From assembly GCA_964595655.1 (NCBI GenBank), contig CAZQQV010000006.1, forward strand, positions 1-38,145: a stretch of DNA of 38,145 nt. The letters are read 5' to 3'. The notes beneath the pieces were generated by a model that ran no database searches, was not told where the DNA came from, and saw only the letters and a list, made by a program, of their open reading frames with translations. Source of the DNA: Caldimicrobium sp964595655 (GTDB taxonomy: Bacteria > Desulfobacterota > Thermodesulfobacteria > Thermodesulfobacteriales > Thermodesulfobacteriaceae). Every line of letters begins with the position of its first letter. Within the stretch, counting starts at the first letter, position 1. A program made the position numbers and the translations under genes. Shown piece by piece: positions 1-8,778 of this stretch.

Positions 1-17
1 TTTTCATAAAAAGTTTT

Positions 18-35
18 AAAGGTCTTGCAGGTACC
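18..35 (-). repeat. Dispersed intergenic repeat, copy A
   Basis: The plus strand reads AAAGGTCTTGCAGGTACC, which matches 16 of 18 bases of the right arm of the best copy at 30117-30134. It lies just 3' of thiC. The partner arm, if there is one, is beyond the window edge. Confidence 0.5.
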
Positions 36-85
36 GAAAAAACAAAATTCCAGGGGGGAGCGAATTTATCTTTTAAAAAAACTTT

Positions 86-1393
86 TTAATGGGCTCCTTT
101 CAGGAATTTGTAGGCGTGTTCGTATATTTTTATGGCGCAGTATTCGCCGCACATGGTGCAGGCCTTGCTTCTTGAGACCCCTCCTTCAAGGCGGTATTTG
201 CGGGCTTTTTCTGGGTCAATAGAGAGCTCAATCTGGCGCTCCCAGTCAAGCCGGGCTCTTGCTTTGGCCATCTCAAGATCCCACTCCCAGGCACCCTTAA
301 CACCCTTAACAAGATCAGCCACATGGGCAGCAATCTTTGAGGCAATAAGGCCTTCTTTAACATCCTCAAGGGTTGGAAGCCGCAAATGCTCAGCCGGAGT
401 TAAATAGCAAAGAAAATCAGCCCCAGCACTTGCAGCGATGGCTCCACCAATTGCGCCAACTATATGGTCATATCCAGGGGCAATGTCAGTGGGCAAAGGC
501 CCAAGCACATAAAAGGGGGCATTGTGGCAAAGCCTTTTTTGAAGCTTTACATTGGCCTCAATCTGATCAAGGGGAACATGCCCTGGCCCCTCAATCATCA
601 CCTGAACCCCTCTCTCCCAGGCCCTAAGGGTTAACTCTCCAAGGACAATTAATTCCTGAATCTGGGGGCCATCTGTTGCATCAGCAATACAGCCGGGTCT
701 TATGCCATCACCAAGGGAAAGGGTGATGTCATAGGCCTCTGCTATGTCAAGGAGCTCGTCAAAGTGCTCATAAAGGGGGTTTTCCTTGTTGTTGTAAACC
801 ATCCATTCAACAATAAAAGAGCCTCCCCTTGAGACAACCCCAAGGACCCTTTCCTTATTTTTAAGCCTTTCAAGGGTGTGCCTTGTGATTCCGCAGTGAA
901 CAGTCATAAAGTCAACGCCATCTTCAGCCTGTTTTTGAATCACCTCAAAGATTTCAGAGACAGTCATTTCCACAATGGATTTTTTGTGTTTTTCCACAGC
1001 CTCAAGGGCAGCCTGATAGATGGGAACAGTGCCAAGGGGAACAGGACAAGCCTCCCTTATGGCCCTTCTAATATCATCAATGGGGCCACCTGTTGAGAGG
1101 TCCATCACAGTATCTGTTCCATATTTAAGAGCTATCTCAAGTTTCCTAAGCTCTTCATTAAGATGGGGGCGATCTTTGGATGTGCCAATATTCACATTTA
1201 CCTTGGTCTTTAATCCTTTACCAATAGCGCAAGGTCTGGAAACAGGGGATTTCTTGTTCTTACAAATCACAATCTCCCCCTTGGCTATTCCTTCCCTTAT
1301 ATATTCTGGAGAAACTCCCTCATTTTCCGCACAAATTCTCATCTCTTCAGTAATAATTCCCTTCTCTGCAAGTTTTTTAAGTGTCTCTGTCAT
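86..1393 (-). CDS. thiC: Phosphomethylpyrimidine synthase ThiC (short form)
   Basis: Radical-SAM enzyme that converts aminoimidazole ribotide to the HMP-phosphate pyrimidine half of thiamine. At 435 aa it is the short form, lacking the N-terminal extension of the ~630 aa enterobacterial protein. Visible family blocks include the IEGPGHVPLDQIEANV region and LGPLPTDIAPGYDHI. The cluster-binding cysteines near the C-terminus read CTMCGEYC (about residues 412-419), spaced CX2CX3C, one residue tighter than the CX2CX4C usually quoted. The ATG is preceded by GGGAG about 9 bases upstream. The gene is transcribed away from the antiporter gene. No TPP riboswitch was recognised in the 110-base gap, so its regulation is not evident. 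The identification is secure. Confidence 0.97.
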   Translation of the reverse strand: MTETLKKLAEKGIITEEMRICAENEGVSPEYIREGIAKGEIVICKNKKSPVSRPCAIGKGLKTKVNVNIGTSKDRPHLNEELRKLEIALKYGTDTVMDLSTGGPIDDIRRAIREACPVPLGTVPIYQAALEAVEKHKKSIVEMTVSEIFEVIQKQAEDGVDFMTVHCGITRHTLERLKNKERVLGVVSRGGSFIVEWMVYNNKENPLYEHFDELLDIAEAYDITLSLGDGIRPGCIADATDGPQIQELIVLGELTLRAWERGVQVMIEGPGHVPLDQIEANVKLQKRLCHNAPFYVLGPLPTDIAPGYDHIVGAIGGAIAASAGADFLCYLTPAEHLRLPTLEDVKEGLIASKIAAHVADLVKGVKGAWEWDLEMAKARARLDWERQIELSIDPEKARKYRLEGGVSRSKACTMCGEYCAIKIYEHAYKFLKGAH

Positions 1394-1503
1394 GGCCTTT
1401 TACTCCCTATACTTTTAATATTTTAATTACTTTTAAAATTAGTATGACAAATGCTAAGGGATAAGGCTATGGGAAAAAAGGCACATTTTGGTAAAATTAA
1501 TTC

Positions 1504-3501
1504 ATGCTACAGGATTATTTACTTTCGCTAATCTTAGCTTTTCTTATAGCCCTTCCGGTTACCTATCTATGTGTAAGGCTCAAATTACCTTCTCTTGTTG
1601 GGTTCTTAATAGCTGGGCTTTTGGCTGGGCCATCTGGATTTTCCTTCGTAAAGGATTTCCCTTTAATAGAAGGGCTTGCAGAGCTTGGAGTCATTTTTCT
1701 GATGTTTCTCCTTGGCCTTGAGTTTTCACTGAAAAAGCTTTTAGGATACAGAAAAGAGGTATTTCTTGGGGGGTTATTACAGGTTGTAGTTACCACCCTC
1801 TTTATAGGACTTATTGCCCATAAAACTCTTTCTATACCCTTTTCTCAAGCGCTTTTTTACGGAGTTCTTGTGGCTTTTAGTAGTACCGCTGTTGTTTTAA
1901 GACTTCTCATGGAGAGAGGAGAATTAAATACTCCCTACGGTAGATATATTTTTGGAATACTTATTTTTCAGGATCTTTCGGTGATTTTTGTCATGCTCTT
2001 TTTGCCTTTACTTTCTGGAAAGGAGGTCTCCCTAACAAAGGTTTCTTTAACCCTTTTAAAATCTTTTTTGATTTTCGGAGGGATCTTTGTAATAAGTTTC
2101 AAGATAATACCCCAGTTTTTTGAGTTTATCATGAAAACAAGGAATCGGGAATTATTTTTGATGAGTATCTTTCTTATTTCCATTGGAACTGCCTATGGGA
2201 GTCACAAGCTTGGACTTTCCATGGCTCTTGGAGCCTTTCTTGCAGGTTTAATTATCTCTGAGTCTGATTATGCCTATCAGATAATGGCAGAAGTAAAACC
2301 CCTTAAAGAGTTATTTATGGCCCTTTTCTTTATTTCTGTGGGAATGCTTCTCCATCCAGGTCTTCTTCTTGAAAAGCCAGCTTTAGCTGGATTTTCCTTT
2401 TTAATAATATTTTTAATAAAAATTTTTGTGGCCTTTGTGGTGATTTTACTTCTTAGCAAAAGCCCAAGAATTTCATTGCTTTCTGCTCTTTATTTATTTC
2501 AGATTGGAGAATTTTCCTTTGTGCTTGCCCTTGAAGGGGTAAATTATAATCTTTTCTCCTCTAAAGGGTTTTATCAGATTTTCATTGGCACATCAGTGCT
2601 TACTCTCATAGCTACTCCCTTTGTTATTGAAGGAGTGCATAGAATTTCAGATGCCCTTTTGCAGGCCCTTTCTCCAGAAAAATTCAAGATAATTAAAAGA
2701 AAAAGAGAGAAAAAAGAAGAGACCTTTTCAGGACATACCTTGGTCATTGGTTATGGAGTCTGCGGAAAAAATGTAGTGTATGGTTTAAAACTTTTGAAAA
2801 TTCCCTATGTTATCCTTGAGCTAAATCCCTTTACAGTGAGAAAATACAAAATAAGAGGGGAGCCTATTTATTTTGCTGATGCAACCAATCCCGAGATTCT
2901 AAAAAAGTTTGGGATTGAGAGGGCAAGGGCCCTTGTTGTAGCCATAAGCGATCGCATAGGGGTAAGAAAAATTGTCCGAATTGCAAGATTTCTTAATCCC
3001 ACCCTCTACATCATTGCAAGGACCCAATTTGTAGCAGAGATTCAAGAACTCTTAAGCCTGGGTGCAGATGAAGTAATTCCAGAAGAGTTTGAAGCCTCCA
3101 TTGAACTTTTTACCAAGGTTCTTGAGTTTTATCGGGTTCCTAAGAATATTATCCTTGAGCTTGCTGAAGAGGTTAGAAGCGGGCATTACAAAGCGTTAAG
3201 AGAGGAAGATAAAATATTCTTTGAGGAAGGAACACCCTTTGAATGGTGGAAGGCTTTAAACTTTGAAAGCTATTTCGTAAAGAAGGGAAGCCCTTTAAAG
3301 GGATTGAGCATAAAAAGACTTGATCTAAGAGCCAAAACCGGGGTAACTATCATAGCTATTCAGCGGAAGGGGAATCTTATAATTAACCCCTCTCCAGATT
3401 TTGTCATAGAGGAAGAAGATCTTTTGATTTTAATTGGAGAAAAAAAGGATTTAATCAAAGCCTTTAAATATTTAGAGGATCCCCTTGAGGCTCTTTATTG
3501 A
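1504..3501 (+). CDS. KefB/CPA2-type monovalent cation:proton antiporter with RCK domains
   Basis: Inner-membrane antiporter of the CPA2 (Kef/RosB) family. About the first 390 residues are a run of roughly 12 hydrophobic helices (Na_H_Exchanger fold). They are followed by a basic linker and a TrkA-N/RCK nucleotide-binding domain from about residue 410, with the Rossmann motif GYGVCG. A TrkA-C domain makes up the last ~90 residues. The total of 665 aa is normal for this architecture. The RCK part should gate transport in response to a ligand such as a nucleotide or glutathione. Ion specificity (K+ or Na+) cannot be read from the sequence. No strong Shine-Dalgarno precedes the ATG. It stands alone, divergent from thiC and just upstream of the pst promoter. 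Confidence 0.9.
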   Translation: MLQDYLLSLILAFLIALPVTYLCVRLKLPSLVGFLIAGLLAGPSGFSFVKDFPLIEGLAELGVIFLMFLLGLEFSLKKLLGYRKEVFLGGLLQVVVTTLFIGLIAHKTLSIPFSQALFYGVLVAFSSTAVVLRLLMERGELNTPYGRYIFGILIFQDLSVIFVMLFLPLLSGKEVSLTKVSLTLLKSFLIFGGIFVISFKIIPQFFEFIMKTRNRELFLMSIFLISIGTAYGSHKLGLSMALGAFLAGLIISESDYAYQIMAEVKPLKELFMALFFISVGMLLHPGLLLEKPALAGFSFLIIFLIKIFVAFVVILLLSKSPRISLLSALYLFQIGEFSFVLALEGVNYNLFSSKGFYQIFIGTSVLTLIATPFVIEGVHRISDALLQALSPEKFKIIKRKREKKEETFSGHTLVIGYGVCGKNVVYGLKLLKIPYVILELNPFTVRKYKIRGEPIYFADATNPEILKKFGIERARALVVAISDRIGVRKIVRIARFLNPTLYIIARTQFVAEIQELLSLGADEVIPEEFEASIELFTKVLEFYRVPKNIILELAEEVRSGHYKALREEDKIFFEEGTPFEWWKALNFESYFVKKGSPLKGLSIKRLDLRAKTGVTIIAIQRKGNLIINPSPDFVIEEEDLLILIGEKKDLIKAFKYLEDPLEALY

Positions 3502-3508
3502 GTTTTTC

Positions 3509-3521
3509 AGGTTGACAACCT
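3509..3521. promoter_or_regulatory. 13-bp palindrome over the pst promoter -35
   Basis: AGGTTGACAACCT is a perfect inverted repeat (6-bp arms around a central A) that contains the whole TTGACA hexamer. Its placement suggests an operator for a dimeric regulator. It does not match my recollection of the PhoB box (CTGTCAT direct repeats). Chance cannot be excluded. Confidence 0.4.
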
Positions 3522-3539
3522 CATAAATTTTTCTAAAAT
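3512..3539 (+). promoter_or_regulatory. Sigma70-type promoter for the pst operon
   Basis: TTGACA at 3512-3517 and TAAAAT at 3534-3539, with a 16-base spacer. This is a near-consensus housekeeping promoter. Transcription should start around 3546, leaving a short leader before pstS. It lies immediately after the antiporter stop codon. Confidence 0.75.
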
Positions 3540-3568
3540 AGGAGAAAACTTTGGAGAGGGAGTTAATT

Positions 3569-4603
3569 ATGAAAAAAATGGTTTATTTATTTTTTATTTT
3601 GCTGGTAAGTACCTTTCTTATTTCCTGTAAGGGAAAAGAAGCGGCTCCCAAGGGAAAGGGAAAAATAATAAATGGAGCTGGGGCAACCTTTCCTTATCCT
3701 CTTTATTCTGTGTGGGCCTCTGACTATTATAAAGAGACAGGTATAAAAATTAATTATCAGTCTATTGGGTCAGGGGGAGGAATAAGGCAGATTACTGAGA
3801 GAACCGTTGACTTCGGAGCAAGTGATATGGCTCTAAAACCTGAAGAGGTTGAAGAAAAGAAACTTTTGCAGTTCCCCACGGTGATTGGAGGGGTTGTTCT
3901 GGCTTACAACATTCCTGAAATTAAAAATGAAAGACTTATTCTTGATGGAGAGACGATTTGCAAAATCTTCCTTGGTGAGATCAAAAGCTGGAATGATCCC
4001 AAAATTAAGGCCTTAAATCCAAATTTAAATCTTCCCGAAAAACCCATTACCCCTGTTTATCGTTCAGATGGGTCTGGAACAACAGCTATATTTACCCACT
4101 ACTTAAGCGATGTTTGCCCAAAGTGGGCCAAAGAAATTGGCTATGGAACTTCCGTTAACTTCAGGGTGGGAATTGGTGCAAAGGGAAACGAAGGGGCTGC
4201 AAACTATGTGAAAAGAACCCCTTATACTCTTGGATATGTTGAATACGCCTATGCCATTCAGAACAACATGCAAGTAGCTGATCTTAAAAATAGAAGTGGA
4301 AAGGTGGTCTCTCCCTCAGCAGAAAGTTTTAAAGAGGCAGCTAGAACCTCAGAATTAACAGGAGAAAAACATTTCTATGCCTGGATGACAAACGCCAAAG
4401 GTGATGGGGCCTGGCCAATAGTTGGTGCAACCTATATCTTGCTTGCCAAAGAGAAACCTGATATAAATAAAGAAGTGGTGAAATTTTTTGATTGGGCCTA
4501 TAACAAAGGGGACAAAAGGGCTCTTGAACTTAATTATGTGCCCCTTCCAGAAGAGGTAAAGGCCAAAGTTAGAGATTACTGGAAGGCAAACGGAATTTAT
4601 TAA
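3569..4603 (+). CDS. pstS: Phosphate ABC transporter substrate-binding lipoprotein PstS
   Basis: Periplasmic phosphate receptor of the high-affinity Pst importer. I place the start at ATG 3569, because GGAGAGGGAG sits 5-7 bases upstream; a TTG at 3551 would lie inside that ribosome-binding region. The signal peptide (MKKMVYLFF...) ends in a lipobox LISC, making Cys20 the lipidated residue, so the protein is a membrane-anchored lipoprotein. Family motifs follow: GAGATFPYPLY, the QSIGSGGG phosphate-contact loop, DFGASDM and YRSDGSGTT. The mature protein is about 325 aa, typical for PstS. It is the first gene of a four-gene pst operon; its stop overlaps the pstC start by one base (TAATG). Confidence 0.96.
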   Translation: MKKMVYLFFILLVSTFLISCKGKEAAPKGKGKIINGAGATFPYPLYSVWASDYYKETGIKINYQSIGSGGGIRQITERTVDFGASDMALKPEEVEEKKLLQFPTVIGGVVLAYNIPEIKNERLILDGETICKIFLGEIKSWNDPKIKALNPNLNLPEKPITPVYRSDGSGTTAIFTHYLSDVCPKWAKEIGYGTSVNFRVGIGAKGNEGAANYVKRTPYTLGYVEYAYAIQNNMQVADLKNRSGKVVSPSAESFKEAARTSELTGEKHFYAWMTNAKGDGAWPIVGATYILLAKEKPDINKEVVKFFDWAYNKGDKRALELNYVPLPEEVKAKVRDYWKANGIY

Positions 4604-5535
4604 TGTATTTTGCCAAAAGGGAATATCTTTTTAATTTTTTCTTTTTTCTTCTTACCGCTGTCTCTGCCTTTGTGGTTCTTTTGCTTGTCATAGGGATCTT
4701 TTTGGTTCTCTTTAAAGAGGCCTTTCCTGCCATATCGCGATATGGGGTCATTAGCTTCATATTATCAAGTTCCTGGGATCCAGTGAAAGAGGTTTTTGGT
4801 GGAGCTGTGCCCCTTGTGGGAACGCTTATAACCTCCTTTTTTGCTTTAGTATTGGCTGTGCCAGTTGCCCTTGGAATAGCCATATTTATTACGGAGATAG
4901 CCCCCAAAGCCATTGGGGAAGCCATAGGAATGGCAGTGGAACTTCTTGCAGCTATACCAAGTATTATCTACGGGATGTTTGGGCTTTTTACCCTCGCTCC
5001 TATTCAGGCTAAATACCTTGAACCTCTTTTCCAAAAGGTTTTTGGTGGAATTCCTCTCATAGGGAAACTCTTTTCCGGCACCCCTCTTGGTATTGATATA
5101 TTTACTGCGAGCGTGATTCTAAGTATCATGATTATTCCCTTTACAGCAGCTGTTGCAAGAGATGCCTTTTTGGTTGTGCCCTCGGTGTTAAAGGAATCAG
5201 CTTACGGAATAGGGGCAACGAAATGGGAGGTTATTAAAGATGTGCTCTTTCCCTATTGTAAATTGAGTATTCTCGGAGGGATAGGGCTTTCCTTAGGAAG
5301 AGCCCTTGGAGAAACCATGGCGATTGCCTTTGTTCTCGGGAATTTGAATCAATTTCCCACCTCGCTTTTTTCGGCAACAGCAACTGTTACTGTTAAACTT
5401 GCTAATGAATTTACCGAGGCTGAAAAGGATATTCACCTTGCAGCCCTCTTTTATCTTGCCCTGCTTCTTTTTTTAATGAGTTTAACTATTCTCGGTGTAA
5501 GTAAATATTTTATTTACAGAACTCAAAAGAAATGA
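4603..5535 (+). CDS. pstC: Phosphate ABC transporter permease PstC
   Basis: One of the two inner-membrane channel subunits of the phosphate importer. The 310 aa protein has about six hydrophobic segments. It carries the cytoplasmic coupling loop with the permease signature around KESAYGIGATKWEVIKDV and GLSLGRALGETMAIA. Length and order in the operon are standard. It overlaps pstS by one base and pstA by four (ATGA), indicating translational coupling. Confidence 0.95.
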   Translation: MYFAKREYLFNFFFFLLTAVSAFVVLLLVIGIFLVLFKEAFPAISRYGVISFILSSSWDPVKEVFGGAVPLVGTLITSFFALVLAVPVALGIAIFITEIAPKAIGEAIGMAVELLAAIPSIIYGMFGLFTLAPIQAKYLEPLFQKVFGGIPLIGKLFSGTPLGIDIFTASVILSIMIIPFTAAVARDAFLVVPSVLKESAYGIGATKWEVIKDVLFPYCKLSILGGIGLSLGRALGETMAIAFVLGNLNQFPTSLFSATATVTVKLANEFTEAEKDIHLAALFYLALLLFLMSLTILGVSKYFIYRTQKK

Positions 5536-6368
5536 TACGCCGAAGGAAATTCATTAATAATCTTGCCCTTTTTTTCTGTTTTTTAACAGCATTATGGGGG
5601 CTTTTTTGGCTTGTATTCATTTTGATTGAGGTTCTTCGCCATGGAATTACAGCACTTACGCCCTCTCTGATTCTCAACGATCCAGCCCCACCCGGTGTCC
5701 CTGGAGGGGGACTCAAGCACGCCATTATCGGCCACATTTTGATTACCCTTACAGCTACTATTATAGGGGTTCCGCTCGGAATCCTTGGAGGAACCTTTCT
5801 TGCAGAATACGGAAGAAATTACAAAATTTCAAGAATTATTAGCTTTATTGCGGATATTATGGTGAGTGTGCCTGCTATTATTGTTGGGGCCTTTGTATAT
5901 GCTATTCTTGTAAAACCTGTTGGGCACTTTAGTGGGCTTGCTGGAGGGATTTCTCTTGCCATTATTATGATTCCTGTAATTGTGAGAACCACAGAGAGTA
6001 TGCTTTCCCTTGTCCCCTGGACTTTGAGGGAGGCTGCCTTTGCCCTTGGAGCACCCTATTATAAGGTAATTTTTCAGGTAGTTTATCGCAGTGCAGGGGT
6101 TGGCATTTTTACCGGGGTTATCCTTGCTGTGGCAAGAGTTACTGGAGAGGCAGCTCCGCTTCTTTTTACCTCCTTCAACAATTCCTACACCACTTATAAT
6201 ATTTTTCAGCCCATGGCTTCTTTAACAGTTACCATCTTTCAGTATGCCATGGGGCCTTATGAAGATTGGCATAAACAGGCCTGGGGAGCCTCCTTTCTTA
6301 TAACCCTTTTCATTCTTTTTCTTGCCATTGTGGGAAGAAGCCTGATTAAGAGGAGGTTTAAAGCTTGA
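5532..6368 (+). CDS. pstA: Phosphate ABC transporter permease PstA
   Basis: Second channel subunit of the Pst importer, 278 aa with about six membrane segments. The EAA-type loop reads REAAFALGAPYYKVIFQV, followed by ARVTGEAAPLLFT, both typical of PstA. The ATG overlaps the pstC stop (ATGA) and the 3' end overlaps pstB. The N-terminus (MIRRRK) is basic and leads directly into the first helix, as expected for a positive-inside protein. Confidence 0.95.
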   Translation: MIRRRKFINNLALFFCFLTALWGLFWLVFILIEVLRHGITALTPSLILNDPAPPGVPGGGLKHAIIGHILITLTATIIGVPLGILGGTFLAEYGRNYKISRIISFIADIMVSVPAIIVGAFVYAILVKPVGHFSGLAGGISLAIIMIPVIVRTTESMLSLVPWTLREAAFALGAPYYKVIFQVVYRSAGVGIFTGVILAVARVTGEAAPLLFTSFNNSYTTYNIFQPMASLTVTIFQYAMGPYEDWHKQAWGASFLITLFILFLAIVGRSLIKRRFKA

Positions 6369-7123
6369 AAATTGAAATAGAAATAAAGAATTTAAATTTT
6401 TATTATGGCGGAAAATATCAAGCTTTGAAAAATATCAATCTTCAGATCTATAAAAACAAGGTTACAGCCCTTATTGGGCCTTCGGGTTGCGGAAAAACCA
6501 CCCTTCTTCGCTGTATTAATAGAATTCATGATTTATACCCTGGGAACCGCTACGAAGGGGAGATAATCTTTCAGGGAAAAAACATTCTCTCCAAGGACAT
6601 AGATTTGATTGAGCTTCGCTCAAAGATAGGTATGGTTTTTCAGAAGCCAACCCCCTTTCCCATGAGTATTTTTGATAATGTGGCCTATGGTTTGAAGCTA
6701 AAGGGTATAAAGAATAAAAAGGAGCTTCAGGAGAGAGTTGAAAAGGCATTAAAGGAGGCGGCTCTTTGGGAGGAGGTTAAGGACAAGCTCAATCAGAGTG
6801 CCCTTGGTTTATCAGGTGGCCAGCAACAGAGACTTTGCATAGCCCGAGCCATTGCCGTTGAACCAGAGGTTTTGCTTTTTGATGAGCCAACCTCAGCCCT
6901 CGATCCTATCTCCACAGGAAAAATAGAGGATCTTATTGTTCAGCTTAAATCCAAGATAACTATCGTCATTGTCACTCACAATATGCAGCAAGCTGCCCGT
7001 ATTTCTGATTTTACAGCCTTTATGTATCTTGGAGAAATCATTGAATTTGGTCCCACAGAAAAGATCTTCACAAATCCCGAAAAGAAGCTCACTGAGGATT
7101 ATATAACCGGGCGATTTGGATAA
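6365..7123 (+). CDS. pstB: Phosphate ABC transporter ATPase PstB
   Basis: Cytoplasmic ATPase that powers phosphate import. It is 252 aa with Walker A GPSGCGKTT (residues 38-46), Q-loop in MVFQKPTPFPMSI, signature LSGGQQQR, Walker B LLFDEPTSALDP and the switch His in VIVTHNMQQA. The PTPFPMSI segment after the Q-loop is characteristic of PstB within the ABC superfamily. The start is a TTG inside TTGA, overlapping the pstA stop. No phoU or phoBR-like gene follows, which is unusual for a pst operon; murJ follows instead, overlapping by 8 bases. Confidence 0.96.
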   Translation: MKIEIEIKNLNFYYGGKYQALKNINLQIYKNKVTALIGPSGCGKTTLLRCINRIHDLYPGNRYEGEIIFQGKNILSKDIDLIELRSKIGMVFQKPTPFPMSIFDNVAYGLKLKGIKNKKELQERVEKALKEAALWEEVKDKLNQSALGLSGGQQQRLCIARAIAVEPEVLLFDEPTSALDPISTGKIEDLIVQLKSKITIVIVTHNMQQAARISDFTAFMYLGEIIEFGPTEKIFTNPEKKLTEDYITGRFG

Positions 7124-8675
7124 AAAGAGCTCTTCCCGTATTGAAAGCGTTGCAAGAAGTGCAAGCCTTGTCACCCTTGCAGTCTTTATAAGCAGAATTC
7201 TTGGGCTTGTCAGAGAGCAAGTTCTTGCCTACTTTTTTGGGGCTGGAAAAGCAATGGATGCCTTTGTTGTGGGATATCGCATTCCCAATCTGCTTCGAGA
7301 TCTCTTTGCAGAGGGGGCTCTTGCAGGAGCCTTTGTCAAGGTCTTTACAGCAAGCACAGAAAGAGATGGCCTTGAAAAGGCCTTAGGTAAAGCTTCAATC
7401 CTTCTTTCCAATTTTTTGTTAATTCTTGCAGTCATAGTTTTTGCAGGCACACTTCTTGCACCCTATGTAGTTTCTCTCATTGCTCCTTCCTTCAAGGAGG
7501 ATCCCTCAAAGTTTTCTTTAACTGTTGCTTTAACCCGCGTGATGATGCCCTTTTTGCTTTTCATAAGTCTTTCGGCAATCTTTGCAGGGCTTTTGAATTC
7601 CTTAGAGGTCTTCTTTTGGCCGGCTCTTTCCTCAGGATTTTTTAATCTATCTTCCATTTTAATTGGTCTTTCAGGCTATTACCTCCTTTCTTACTATGGA
7701 TATGAGCCCATTTTTGCCATGGCGGTAGGGGTAACCCTTGGAGGGCTCCTTCAGGCATTTATGCAGTATCCTCTCCTTAAAAAAAGAGGCTTTTCCTTTA
7801 AATTTAAGATTGATTTTACTTTGCCAGAGTTTTACGAGATTTTAAGACTCCTTTTTCCTGTCATAGTGGGCCTTTCTGCAGTCCAAATAAATATTTTTGT
7901 CAATACCTTTTTTGCAACCTCCTGCGGAGAAGGGGCTGTTTCCTGGTATAGCTATGCCTTTAGAATTATGTATGTGCCCCTTGGGCTTTTCGGAGTTGGC
8001 CTTTCACAGGCCCTTTTGCCTGAACTGACAAGGAGTATAACCAAGGGAGAGTTTTTTCTTGCAAGAGATACCTTTGGAAAGGCTTTGATAGTTTCCCTGA
8101 GTGTGTCTCTTCCTTCAGCTTTTGGATTAATCCTTCTTTCTGAAGAAATTGTGAAGGTTCTCTTTGAAAGGGGAGCCTTTAAGGCTGAGGATACCTTTTT
8201 TACGGCAGAGATTCTTAAAATTTTTTCTCTGGCTCTACCCTTTTATGGGCTTTCTAAAATTGCAGTTCCCCTTTTTTATGCCTTAAATCGCACTATTATC
8301 CCTGCAAGCGGAAGCTTTCTTTCAGTTTTTGTAAACCTTTTGGTGATTCTTTTAACCCTAAAGAGCCTTGGAATAAAGGGAGTTGCCCTCGGAACCACAG
8401 CTGGTCTCATAGCACAATGCCTCCTTCTTTTGACCCTAAGTTTTAAATTCCTGGGTATACCCGAAAGAGGCCCCCTACTTAAAAGCTTTTTTACTTTTAC
8501 GGTAGCCCTTTTTGGGCTTTATGGCGCTGCTTTTCTTTTTAAACACATAACAGACAATCCCTTTTTGCGATTGGCTTTCACAATTCCTTCTTGCGCCTTG
8601 GTGTTTATTTTGCTGTGCAAATTCCTTGGTCCTGAAGAGACATATATTTTTTATAGAAAATTTATAAAAAAATAA
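7116..8675 (+). CDS. murJ: Probable lipid II flippase MurJ (MviN family)
   Basis: Integral membrane protein that flips the peptidoglycan precursor lipid II across the inner membrane. At 519 aa, with about 14 hydrophobic segments, it matches the MOP/MviN family. Diagnostic motifs are SRILGLVREQVLAYFFGAG and DAFVVGYRIPNLLRDLFAEGA in the first two helices, and FRIMYVPLGLFGVGLSQALLP in the middle. The TTG start overlaps the end of pstB by 8 bases, so it is probably co-transcribed with the phosphate importer. An independent promoter inside pstB cannot be excluded. Confidence 0.93.
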   Translation: MDKKSSSRIESVARSASLVTLAVFISRILGLVREQVLAYFFGAGKAMDAFVVGYRIPNLLRDLFAEGALAGAFVKVFTASTERDGLEKALGKASILLSNFLLILAVIVFAGTLLAPYVVSLIAPSFKEDPSKFSLTVALTRVMMPFLLFISLSAIFAGLLNSLEVFFWPALSSGFFNLSSILIGLSGYYLLSYYGYEPIFAMAVGVTLGGLLQAFMQYPLLKKRGFSFKFKIDFTLPEFYEILRLLFPVIVGLSAVQINIFVNTFFATSCGEGAVSWYSYAFRIMYVPLGLFGVGLSQALLPELTRSITKGEFFLARDTFGKALIVSLSVSLPSAFGLILLSEEIVKVLFERGAFKAEDTFFTAEILKIFSLALPFYGLSKIAVPLFYALNRTIIPASGSFLSVFVNLLVILLTLKSLGIKGVALGTTAGLIAQCLLLLTLSFKFLGIPERGPLLKSFFTFTVALFGLYGAAFLFKHITDNPFLRLAFTIPSCALVFILLCKFLGPEETYIFYRKFIKK

Positions 8676-8722
8676 GATTTCCCCTTAAGAACGCACAAGG
8701 TTTGGACTACTTGGGCTTTTAC

Positions 8723-8750
8723 TTGACAAGGGAGAAGCTTCATTTAAAAT
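8723..8750 (+). promoter_or_regulatory. Sigma70-type promoter for the YkgJ-like/pyrKD operon
   Basis: TTGACA at 8723-8728 and TAAAAT at 8745-8750 with a 16-base spacer, the same hexamers and spacing as the pst promoter. The predicted transcript start is near 8757, only ~10 bases before the AGGAGG at 8767. This limits how far upstream the next gene can begin. Confidence 0.75.
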
Positions 8751-8778
8751 TAAGAGAGGATTTCTCAGGAGGATAGCC

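Noticed and set aside
1394..1503. TPP riboswitch before thiC
   Set aside because: I looked for the conserved TPP-box elements (such as CTGAGA and the GGGGTGC-type stretch) on the minus strand and found none; the gap is also short for the full structure plus expression platform.
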